5,618 nucleotides of DNA from a bacterium (GTDB taxonomy: Bacteria; Verrucomicrobiota; Verrucomicrobiia; Limisphaerales; J093): assembly GCA_021784265.1 (NCBI GenBank), contig JAJXTA010000235.1, positions 1 to 5,618 on the forward strand, given 5' to 3'. The translations under genes and the position numbers were made by a program. The first letter of the stretch is position 1. Every line of letters begins with the position of its first letter. Positions 1 to 5,491 of this stretch are shown piece after piece. The notes under the pieces were generated by a model, which made no database searches, had not been told where the DNA came from, and worked only from the letters and a program-made list of their open reading frames with translations.

Positions 1-2729
1 CCGAACCACATTACACCCTCCTCATCGCGATGGATCGCCTCGATCCCGAGCGTGGCGTCCGGGGACATGAACTGCACGAAATGCCCGCCGGTGGTGGCGC
101 CAGCGGGGGGATCGTAACGTACGAGGCGGTCGCCGCCGAGCCAGAGCGAGCCGGTCCCCGGGTCTCGCCAGATCGTGGCGAGGTTCCCAGGGACGCCGTC
201 GGCCTCGCCAAACTGCGTGAGGTTGGTGCCCTCGAGCCGGACCAGCCGCGCACCATCGCCCGCACCACTGAGCCAAAAGACCCCGGTCGGTCCCTCGAGG
301 ATAGCGTTGACGTACCGCAGGGGCAGGCCGTTGGTGGGGGTCAGGTAGCTCCAGAGGTTCCCCCCGGTCCCAAGCGCCGCGGTCGGAGCGTAGCGCGCGA
401 CGCCGCCTGGCCCGCCAAACCAGAGCCGGCCCCGATGGTCCCGTAGGACGGCGGCGACGTGGTCGCTGAGCAGGCCGGTGCGCGCCGTGAACGTCTGCCA
501 CGCCCCGCTGGGTTTTCCCCCCATCGCCGGCTGGAAGCGCGACACGCCACCCTCCGTGCCGAACCACACCTGTCCGCCCGGTTCCGGACACACGCTCAGG
601 ACACTGTTGTTCGCCAGCCCGTCCTCGGTGGTGAAATTGACGAACCGCCCACCATCGAACTGCGACACGCCGCCCGCGGTGGCCAGCCACATGGTGCCGT
701 CGGGGGCGAAGGCGATCTGCCGGACATCGTCATCGGCCAGCCGGTCTTGGTAGGTGAAGGCGCGCCAAGACCCCTTCTTGAAAGGAGCGATCCTGAGGGA
801 CCGGTTGGTCACGGGTTGGTCGGCTTCGACGTCCAGGAACTCGTTGGTTCCGGTAAAGTCCACCACGCCGCCGGGCACCGCGGCTTGAAGCCGATACAAT
901 CCCGGCGCCAGATAGAGGAACTCGAAGACGCCGTTCGTGCCCGTCACGGTCACGTTGGTGGCCAGTGGTGGTGGCGGTGCCGCCAGCGTCAACGAGTGGG
1001 ACGCCCGGCGTTGGTCGGCGTCGAAGGCCAGGTGAAAGAGCACTGCCGGTGGGATGGCTTGCTTGGGCAAACCCTCCGCCGCCCAGCTTAGAACGCACGT
1101 GGCCGCTCCCGCCGCCTGATAGTACTCCAGCCGCAGGTCGTGGTAGCCCGCTGCGAAATCGAGGCCGACACGTTTCTCACCCGCAAAATAGTCCGTGGCC
1201 AGAACTTGGGTTCCATCCAGGAACAACCGCGATCCGTCGTCGCTGGCCAGATAGAGGGTGTAACGATCGGCCCGGGTGACCCGCAGCTTGCCCGTCCATC
1301 GCACGGCGAAATTCTCGGTCACCCCGTCGAAGTCGAAGGCGTCGGCCTCGGGGAAGTCCACCTTCGGATCAACCCGAACGGCGTCGGGCGGGGCCGCGAA
1401 CAAGCCGCCAAAGCCCTCAGGCTCTGCCTTGAGGGCAAAGAGCTCGGCCCGCAAACCCGGCTCGAGCCCCGCGGGCTTTGGCGCTTTCGGACGCGGTGCC
1501 GTTGCCGGGGCGGCGTTAGCGCCATACCACACGGCCTCCACCAGCACCACCGGGAGCGGGGACCGGTTCAGCGCCAGCACCTGGCCGCCGAGGCGGTACT
1601 CGTGGAGGACAAGGTCCACCTTGCGCTCGCCGCCCACCTGCGGCCACGGACCGGCGCGCCGCGCGCTCTGGCCAGCCCAAATGGACGCCAATTCGCCCTC
1701 GGCCTCGTTGGGAACCGCTCGAGCCACCAGGGTGAATTCTCCGCTCGAGTCCGCTCGAGCGCTGGCGACCTCGGCCCGGCGCGATAGCAGGCGGACATAG
1801 GCGCCTCCGGCAGGTTCTCCCGATCCCGTCGCGACCCGGCCCCGGAACCGCAGCGGCTTGTCCAGGTGTTCCACGGGGGGCCAGTGGCTCGGGACCACCC
1901 GCGCGTTCCCGACGAGTTTGCCGTCATATCCGTTCGGTCCAGCATCCTTCACGATCCCCGGTGCCACCGTCGCGAGGTTCCACAGCGCAACCAGGCCCGG
2001 CTCGTCGCCTTTCAACTGCTGGTAGAGCGCGGCGTTGATCTCGGCCTCGGTACGTGCGACCCGCCAGATGCGGACCTCGGCCATTTGGCCCTTAAAGGGG
2101 GGAACAGGGTCACCGCTGACATCTTTGCCCAGGCGGTTGCGGGCGCCCCCTTTGGTGGCTGCGAAACTACCCGCGTAATCGTTGGACGCGACCAGCGCCC
2201 CGTTAAAGTAGAGCCGCATGCCGCCCGGCCCGGAAACCGCCGCGATGTGGCACCACTCACCGACCTGCAGCAGGTTGGGCACGAATTGCTGGTGGAAATT
2301 GGCCTCCTTATCCACGATCACGAACCAGAGGTTGGTGCCCCGGCACGCGACAGCGAGATCGCCCAGCGCCTGACCGCCGTTGAAGAGCCTTGCCATGCCG
2401 CCCAGTCGATCCCATTTCACCCAGGCCTCGACCGTGGCTTGGGTGAGGGTGTTGAAGACATTGGGCGGCAGCTCGACGTAGCCGGTCTGGCCGTCCAGTT
2501 CGAGGACATGGCTGGCGGTTGCGGGTTGAGCTTGGAGGTGGGCCAAGTGCAGGAGGACCACCATCGCCCCCAGGCACTGCGTAAGGACCTGCCGGGGCTT
2601 GACCAGTGCGTGGGCCTTCCCTCGGGGCTGGGTTGAGGGGCGTCCGTGTCCGCGGCGGTGGAGGTGGTCCGGACAGGCCAGCGCATGCTGGTGACCAACC
2701 CCCGCAAGTTGCGGCCAGGACCGGGTCAT
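1..2729 (-). CDS. Exported LamG / PA14 / regulator-propeller multidomain protein, 3' end beyond window
   Basis: I translated this frame base by base: it has no stop from the first ATG (2729) to the left edge, about 909 codons, so the C-terminus is missing. Numbering from that ATG: a signal peptide at about 43-67; a LamG/concanavalin-like jellyroll at about 73-250 (LELDG start, EAWVKW strand, WCHIAAV, LYFNGALV, MAEVRIW); a carboxypeptidase-regulatory-like beta-sandwich at about 291-375; a PA14 domain at about 425-550 (FAVRWTG, YTLYLASDDGSRLFLDG, YYQAAGAA), apparently inserted in a second sandwich (379-400 and 591-621); and six regulator-propeller repeats from about 669 onward. In related bacterial proteins LamG and PA14 bind carbohydrate or act as adhesive modules, and regulator propellers form periplasmic sensor domains, often ahead of a histidine kinase. 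Sensing of extracellular glycans is inferred. The start is unresolved: 2729 is the outermost ATG, preceded in frame by TAA at 2742-2744, but the signal peptide fits better with initiation near 2606 or 2564. Confidence 0.9.
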   Translation of the reverse strand, partial: MTRSWPQLAGVGHQHALACPDHLHRRGHGRPSTQPRGKAHALVKPRQVLTQCLGAMVVLLHLAHLQAQPATASHVLELDGQTGYVELPPNVFNTLTQATVEAWVKWDRLGGMARLFNGGQALGDLAVACRGTNLWFVIVDKEANFHQQFVPNLLQVGEWCHIAAVSGPGGMRLYFNGALVASNDYAGSFAATKGGARNRLGKDVSGDPVPPFKGQMAEVRIWRVARTEAEINAALYQQLKGDEPGLVALWNLATVAPGIVKDAGPNGYDGKLVGNARVVPSHWPPVEHLDKPLRFRGRVATGSGEPAGGAYVRLLSRRAEVASARADSSGEFTLVARAVPNEAEGELASIWAGQSARRAGPWPQVGGERKVDLVLHEYRLGGQVLALNRSPLPVVLVEAVWYGANAAPATAPRPKAPKPAGLEPGLRAELFALKAEPEGFGGLFAAPPDAVRVDPKVDFPEADAFDFDGVTENFAVRWTGKLRVTRADRYTLYLASDDGSRLFLDGTQVLATDYFAGEKRVGLDFAAGYHDLRLEYYQAAGAATCVLSWAAEGLPKQAIPPAVLFHLAFDADQRRASHSLTLAAPPPPLATNVTVTGTNGVFEFLYLAPGLYRLQAAVPGGVVDFTGTNEFLDVEADQPVTNRSLRIAPFKKGSWRAFTYQDRLADDDVRQIAFAPDGTMWLATAGGVSQFDGGRFVNFTTEDGLANNSVLSVCPEPGGQVWFGTEGGVSRFQPAMGGKPSGAWQTFTARTGLLSDHVAAVLRDHRGRLWFGGPGGVARYAPTAALGTGGNLWSYLTPTNGLPLRYVNAILEGPTGVFWLSGAGDGARLVRLEGTNLTQFGEADGVPGNLATIWRDPGTGSLWLGGDRLVRYDPPAGATTGGHFVQFMSPDATLGIEAIHRDEEGVMWF
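3..725 (-). repeat. Six two-component-regulator-propeller repeats (protein level) at the 3' end of the partial gene
   Basis: The protein shows a repeating pattern of a 'DGL.nn.V' turn, about 10 residues, then G-x-(V/L/F)-W-(F/L)-(G/A/S) and a short 'GV.r(F/Y)' strand. The key tryptophans fall at residues 681, 722, 770, 819, 863 and 908 (numbering from ATG 2729), a spacing of 41-49 residues. Examples are TMWLAT, QVWFGTEGGV, RLWFGGPGGV, FWLSG, SLWLGG and MWFG, with linking turns EDGLANNSV, RTGLLSDHV, TNGLPLRYV and ADGVPGN. This matches the regulator-propeller family (Reg_prop), in which seven blades usually close one propeller and many sensors carry two propellers in tandem. Repeats therefore very likely continue past the left edge. 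Confidence 0.82.
2529..2606 (-). other. Signal-peptide coding segment and likely true translation start of the LamG/PA14 protein
   Basis: Read from a CTG codon at 2604-2606, the product begins (M)VKPRQ and continues into a hydrophobic run (LGAMVVLLHLAHLQA). It ends in a plausible signal peptidase I site after LQA, or after ATA five residues later. A purine-rich GAGGGAAGG (2615-2623) sits 8 bases before this CTG, which is good Shine-Dalgarno spacing. The ATG at 2562-2564 would leave a signal peptide with no positive charge in its n-region. The ATG at 2727-2729 would add a 41-residue lead-in rich in His and Arg that does not look like coding sequence. No GTG or TTG start exists in this frame between 2729 and 2564. 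The export signal is well supported; the CTG start is a hypothesis. Confidence 0.5.
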
Positions 2730-2738
2730 AACGCCAGG

Positions 2739-2766
2739 AGTTTAACACCCGCCTGGGAATTGACAA
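2739..2766 (-). promoter_or_regulatory. Possible sigma-70-like promoter for the LamG/PA14 gene
   Basis: On the minus strand TTGTCA (2761-2766, five of six matches to the -35 consensus) is followed after 16 bases by TAAACT (2739-2744, four of six matches to the -10 consensus). It lies in an AT-richer patch within GC-rich surroundings, in the gap after the transporter. Transcription from it would begin around 2730-2734, almost on top of the ATG at 2729. That message would be leaderless if 2729 is the start, or have a 125-170-base leader if translation starts at 2606 or 2564. Verrucomicrobial promoters are poorly characterised, so this is tentative. Confidence 0.3.
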
Positions 2767-2779
2767 TTGCGAATTCGCC

Positions 2780-2797
2780 GGGTCCACCCTTGGACCC
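2780..2797. other. Perfect 7-bp stem-loop between the transporter and the LamG/PA14 gene
   Basis: The bases GGGTCCA (2780-2786) and TGGACCC (2791-2797) are exact inverse complements around a 4-base loop. The element lies in the 203-base non-coding stretch 2730-2932, about 135 bases past the transporter stop and about 15 bases upstream of the possible -35 box. Neither strand has a proper T-tract behind it, so it is a weak candidate for an intrinsic terminator. It could equally be an operator-like palindrome for the downstream gene. I see no other gene or repeat in this gap. Confidence 0.35.
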
Positions 2798-2932
2798 TCA
2801 GGTACCAATTACTTTTGGCGCACGGCGGGGGGTGGGCAGGGGCGGGCGGGCTTGTCCACCTGCCCGCAGGGTGAGTGGTTCGTCCAAGCGCTACGGTTTG
2901 GCCGGGTCCAGGGAGGCGGTGGCCGTTTGTTG

Positions 2933-4174
2933 CTACCCCGGGACCGGGAGCATGGGGCTGTGGGGGCCCGCCGCGCGGCGGAGTTTGCGGACGCGGCGTT
3001 GCAGGAGCCAGAGTAACGGGATCGCCGCGCCGAGTGCCGCCAGGCCGTCCGCGAGGAAGAGCCCGCGAACGTGCCACAGGCGGTAGCCTTGGCCATCGAC
3101 CCAGGTCATGTACACCACCGCGGCGTTGGCCGCGGCGGCGAAGAGACCAAGCTGCGTGGCGGCCGTTGGATTCCGTGAGCCCGTGAGCTGGAAGCCCAAG
3201 GCCGAGAAGGCGGCGTAGCACACACCGGCGAGGGCGTTGTAGATGAGGGCGCCGGCGGCCAAGCTGATCCCGGTGTGGCTGGTGAGCGCCAAGGCCACCG
3301 AGCACACCCCCGTCAATACCCCCCCGCTCATATAAAGCACACCTCGGTCCATCCGGTCGGCGAGGTATCCCCCCAACAACGACCCCAAGCCGGTCGCCAA
3401 CGAGGCGCCCGCGCCGGTGACCCAGAGCACTTCCTGGGCGCCGGCGTGGAAGTCCTGCCCCAAGCTGGCGAAGAGGTTGATCGCGGCCACGCAACTGGCC
3501 GGGGCCAGGAAGAGGAGGAAGCCGAGCTGGACCGGCGGCTGCCGACAGGCGGCGACGACGCTGCGGGAGGTCTCGCGGAGAATCCCGCGCAACCGGACCA
3601 CCGGTGTGGCGGGCGGGGGAAAGCGGAGAAGGACGAGGGTCGAAGCCGAGACCATCAGGCCCAGGACCACCCCCAGCGCCCGAAAGGAGACCGACGCCGC
3701 CAGCCACATGATGAACATGGACCCCAGGGCGCCCCCGCCCAGGTTCGCGACGTTGAGCCAGCCCCCCACCTTGCCGCGCTGAGTGTCGGGGAGAAACTCG
3801 GTGGTCCATCCGCCCACGGCGCTCCCTTGGAGGACCGCCGCCAGCTCGGCGAGCAAGACCAAGGCGGTGAAGAGGACCAACCGGTGGGGCGAGAAGAGCC
3901 AGAGGGCGGCGGCCAGGCTCGCGGCGGCCACGAGGCCCAGGCTGAAGGCGTAGGCTCGCCGCGTCAGACCGGTGTCCACCAGCGGTGTCAACAGGAACGC
4001 CCAGAAGGCGGGCGACATGGCCACCGCGCTCACCGTTGCGATGCGGTCCACGCTGACGCCGGCTTTGGCCAGCAGAAACGGCAGCGCGGTCACGACAAAA
4101 CCCGCAACCAAGCCGAAGGTCAGGGTGCCCATGCCGACGAGTCGCGGCGTGGGGAGGGGGCGAGCATGGTTCAT
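2933..4174 (-). CDS. Major facilitator superfamily transporter, AmpG/PAT-like
   Basis: This 413-residue inner-membrane protein has about twelve hydrophobic helices (roughly 17-36, 46-66, 76-95, 98-118, 136-158, 165-184, 215-237, 249-270, 278-299, 303-324, 338-357 and 369-390), the usual MFS length and count. The loop after helix 2 reads TPLVDTGLTRR, like the PLxD segment of AmpG-type carriers. The loop after helix 8 reads GGYLADRMDRG, the MFS motif A of the second half. GGWTTEFLP and GKVGGWLNVANLGGG around helices 4-5 resemble the region in AmpG/PAT proteins that follows the first four helices. AmpG relatives import muropeptides and other PAT members carry acetyl-CoA or small solutes; the substrate here cannot be read from sequence. 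The start is constrained: an in-frame TAA at 4226-4228 lies 17 codons upstream with no other start codon between, although no clear ribosome-binding site is visible. The C-terminus is basic and cytoplasmic (RRVRKLRR). The stop is TAG at 2933-2935. Confidence 0.87.
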   Translation of the reverse strand: MNHARPLPTPRLVGMGTLTFGLVAGFVVTALPFLLAKAGVSVDRIATVSAVAMSPAFWAFLLTPLVDTGLTRRAYAFSLGLVAAASLAAALWLFSPHRLVLFTALVLLAELAAVLQGSAVGGWTTEFLPDTQRGKVGGWLNVANLGGGALGSMFIMWLAASVSFRALGVVLGLMVSASTLVLLRFPPPATPVVRLRGILRETSRSVVAACRQPPVQLGFLLFLAPASCVAAINLFASLGQDFHAGAQEVLWVTGAGASLATGLGSLLGGYLADRMDRGVLYMSGGVLTGVCSVALALTSHTGISLAAGALIYNALAGVCYAAFSALGFQLTGSRNPTAATQLGLFAAAANAAVVYMTWVDGQGYRLWHVRGLFLADGLAALGAAIPLLWLLQRRVRKLRRAAGPHSPMLPVPG

Positions 4175-4311
4175 CGGCGCGCGTGCCGCGTCCCCGGTTC
4201 GGAGCCAACGCGGGCAAGAGCGGCCTTAGTCTATGAACGATGGACAAAATGGCCAGCACTAATCTCCTTCGGCCGCGGGGCAAGGGCGACGCTGGCGGCC
4301 TGAGGTTGGTC

Positions 4312-4340
4312 CCGACGCCGGGTCGGCCCCCTCAGGGGCC
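4312..4340 (-). terminator. Tandem GC-rich stem-loops at the prepilin stop codon, possible terminator
   Basis: Two adjacent inverted repeats overlap or follow the TGA of the small prepilin gene. GGCCCC (4325-4330) pairs with GGGGCC (4335-4340) around a 4-base loop that contains the stop codon complement. CCGAC (4312-4316) pairs with GTCGG (4322-4326) around 5 bases. The two share bases 4325-4326 and so could be alternative structures. There is no T-tract on the minus strand after them, so classical intrinsic termination is doubtful, but they could protect the 3' end or slow RNA polymerase before the transporter gene. Confidence 0.35.
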
Positions 4341-4484
4341 GAAGCCACCCACAAAGGCCTTAACCTTGGTGTAGGCTCGGGCGACGGCGCCGAAATAGAG
4401 CGCCGCCAGGATGGCGATGATCGCCATCACGCCCAGGAGCTCTGTCAGCGAGAAACCTGTGCCGTTGAGCCGCCGCGTTTTCAT
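4332..4484 (-). CDS. Minimal prepilin-type peptide with N-terminal cleavage/methylation motif
   Basis: This small gene encodes 50 residues. It begins MKTRRLNGTG, a short positively charged leader, followed by the class III signal FSLTELL. Cleavage is expected between Gly10 and Phe11, and Glu at mature position 5 is present, as required in type IV pilins and type II secretion pseudopilins. A hydrophobic helix follows (GVMAIIAILAALYFGAVA), and the protein ends after a short tail, AYTKVKAFVGGFGP. The mature chain would be 40 residues, whereas ordinary pseudopilins have 100 or more with a C-terminal globular domain. The frame is clean, with ATG at 4482-4484 and TGA at 4332-4334. The ATG is preceded by TAATGGGTG, a weak ribosome-binding context. 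Prepilin peptidase recognition is expected from the motif; the role is unknown. It could be a minimal pseudopilin, a membrane-anchoring peptide, or the surviving 5' part of a longer gene. Gap bases on either side (4175-4331 and 4485-4678) contain no continuation that I can recognise. Confidence 0.8.
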   Translation of the reverse strand: MKTRRLNGTGFSLTELLGVMAIIAILAALYFGAVARAYTKVKAFVGGFGP

Positions 4485-4643
4485 CACCCATTAGACCGCG
4501 CCCGCGCCCGAGGCTCACGCGTGCTCCCCGCCAGTGATGGGCCCGCCTCGCACCGCGACTGGCGCTCCGGGAGAGGTTGCGAGCGGAAGCCGCGGCGAGA
4601 GCTCACCGAGCCCGGGGCGGTCCCCGCGAGAGACGGTGGCGCT

Positions 4644-4672
4644 CCGCCGCTCCCTCCGGCGGCCTTTGGCCG
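4644..4672 (-). terminator. Overlapping stem-loops just after the methyltransferase gene, possible terminator
   Basis: Immediately downstream of the methyltransferase stop (TAA, 4679-4681) the bases CGGCC (4660-4664) and GGCCG (4668-4672) form a hairpin with a 3-base loop. Overlapping it, CCGCCG (4644-4649) pairs with CGGCGG (4657-4662) around 7 bases. The two structures share 4660-4662 and are mutually exclusive. No T-run follows on the minus strand. The position right behind a stop codon and ahead of a non-coding gap suggests a 3'-end element for the glycosyltransferase-methyltransferase operon. The rest of the gap to 4485 shows only GC-rich sequence with no gene or RNA I can recognise. Confidence 0.4.
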
Positions 4673-4678
4673 AGGCAG

Positions 4679-5476
4679 TTACTTGGCCTGGGCCCAGAGC
4701 CACTCCATCGGCCCGGGGCGAAACTCGTCGAGCGCCAGGGCTTGGTCCTTGGGCCGCAGGCGGCTCAGCCGCGGGAACCGGGCGGGGTCGCGCGGCTGGC
4801 TCCGGAGGCGGCTGAGGGTGTGGCTGGGCGCCAGGCGGTTCACCAGGGTCGGAGAGATGGTGGGATCGAGGAAATCGTGTAACTCAACCAGGAGATCGGC
4901 CCCAGCCAGCCGCGGGGCCTGGGCTGGGTCGAGGAGTTCCAGCTCCGCCCCTTCGCAGTCGCACACGATCAGGGTGCGGCCGAGGATGAGCTGTTGGAGC
5001 CGGGGCAGGTCACAGCGTCCCGCCACGGTTACGCGCGGAGCCACGTCGTTGAGGGTGGTGAGGCGGCGGCACTGGGCGGCGGCGGTGGGGTTGAGGTCAA
5101 AGGCGTAAAGCTTGGCCTCCGGCAAGCGCCGTGCCAGGCCGACCGTGTAGTAGCCTTCGGCACAGCCGATGTTGATCACCGTGACGTAGGGGGTGGTGCA
5201 ACACCGCTCGACGATCTCGTGCAGCTCCATTTCGTAAGCGCCCAGCCATTTGGCCACCGACTCGCTCCCCAGGCCCGCGTCGCCGTAGCGCATTCCCTTG
5301 AACGGGCCCGTTTGCACGGTGGCGGGGTGGGCGTCGATGAGCTGTTGCAACCAGCGCGCATTGAGGCGGCACACCGTCCGGTGGTGATAGACCGTGTAGA
5401 GGGCTTTAAGCCGGTGCAGGACGGGACGGGGTACCGTCCGTTCCGCCCAAGCCGAGATGCGACGCGGGACGAACAT
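4679..5476 (-). CDS. FkbM-like SAM-dependent methyltransferase
   Basis: This 265-residue soluble protein has a class I (Rossmann-type) methyltransferase core. Motif I is at 100-116 (VINIGCAEGYYTVGLA), the acidic end of strand 2 at 124-129 (YAFDLN), and the FkbM hallmark acidic segment at 171-182 (VCDCEGAELELL), followed by VELHDFLDP at 197-205. The N-terminal part carries TGPFKGMRYGD and LGAYEMELHEIVE (56-90), which I take as the family's substrate-side helical region. FkbM-type enzymes usually O-methylate sugar or polyketide hydroxyls, and in gene clusters with glycosyltransferases they modify surface glycans; that role is inferred here from the upstream glycosyltransferase end. No signal peptide or membrane helix is seen, so it should be cytoplasmic. 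The ATG at 5474-5476 is the first start after an in-frame TAG (5492-5494), and no Shine-Dalgarno is apparent, which suggests translational coupling to the upstream gene. In motif I an Asn stands where Asp is common (NIG rather than DxG). Confidence 0.85.
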   Translation of the reverse strand: MFVPRRISAWAERTVPRPVLHRLKALYTVYHHRTVCRLNARWLQQLIDAHPATVQTGPFKGMRYGDAGLGSESVAKWLGAYEMELHEIVERCCTTPYVTVINIGCAEGYYTVGLARRLPEAKLYAFDLNPTAAAQCRRLTTLNDVAPRVTVAGRCDLPRLQQLILGRTLIVCDCEGAELELLDPAQAPRLAGADLLVELHDFLDPTISPTLVNRLAPSHTLSRLRSQPRDPARFPRLSRLRPKDQALALDEFRPGPMEWLWAQAK

Positions 5477-5491
5477 GGGGAGCGAAGGCGG

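Noticed and set aside
1715..1759. Three copies of CCGCTCGAG in 45 bases (1715, 1741 and 1751)
   Set aside because: They lie inside coding sequence for Ala/Arg/Ser/Gly residues, are unevenly spaced, and are explained by codon composition. There is no sign of an operator or recombination site.
459..2636. Several plus-strand open frames (459-1091, 1140-1787, 1866-2636) opposite the LamG/PA14 gene
   Set aside because: The minus strand carries one continuous 909-codon frame with recognisable LamG, PA14 and propeller motifs. The plus-strand products show no family features and are mirror artefacts of codon bias.
4226..4265. AT-richer patch upstream of the transporter as a possible promoter
   Set aside because: No pair of -35 and -10 boxes with acceptable spacing could be found. 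A GTG preceded by AAGGAG here opens only a shifted frame without protein features.
2742..4283. A 513-codon open frame on the minus strand overlapping the transporter
   Set aside because: It is a shifted frame of the transporter gene. Its product is Arg/Pro/Gly-rich with no hydrophobic helices, while the overlapping frame gives a clear 12-helix protein.
3275..4303. A 342-codon open frame on the plus strand opposite the transporter
   Set aside because: It is an antisense shadow typical of GC-rich DNA. The product is highly charged (His/Arg/Glu/Gln-rich) with no domain pattern.
4521..5108. A 195-codon plus-strand frame opposite the methyltransferase
   Set aside because: It is Arg/Ser/Gly-rich and antisense to a gene with clear SAM-binding and FkbM motifs.
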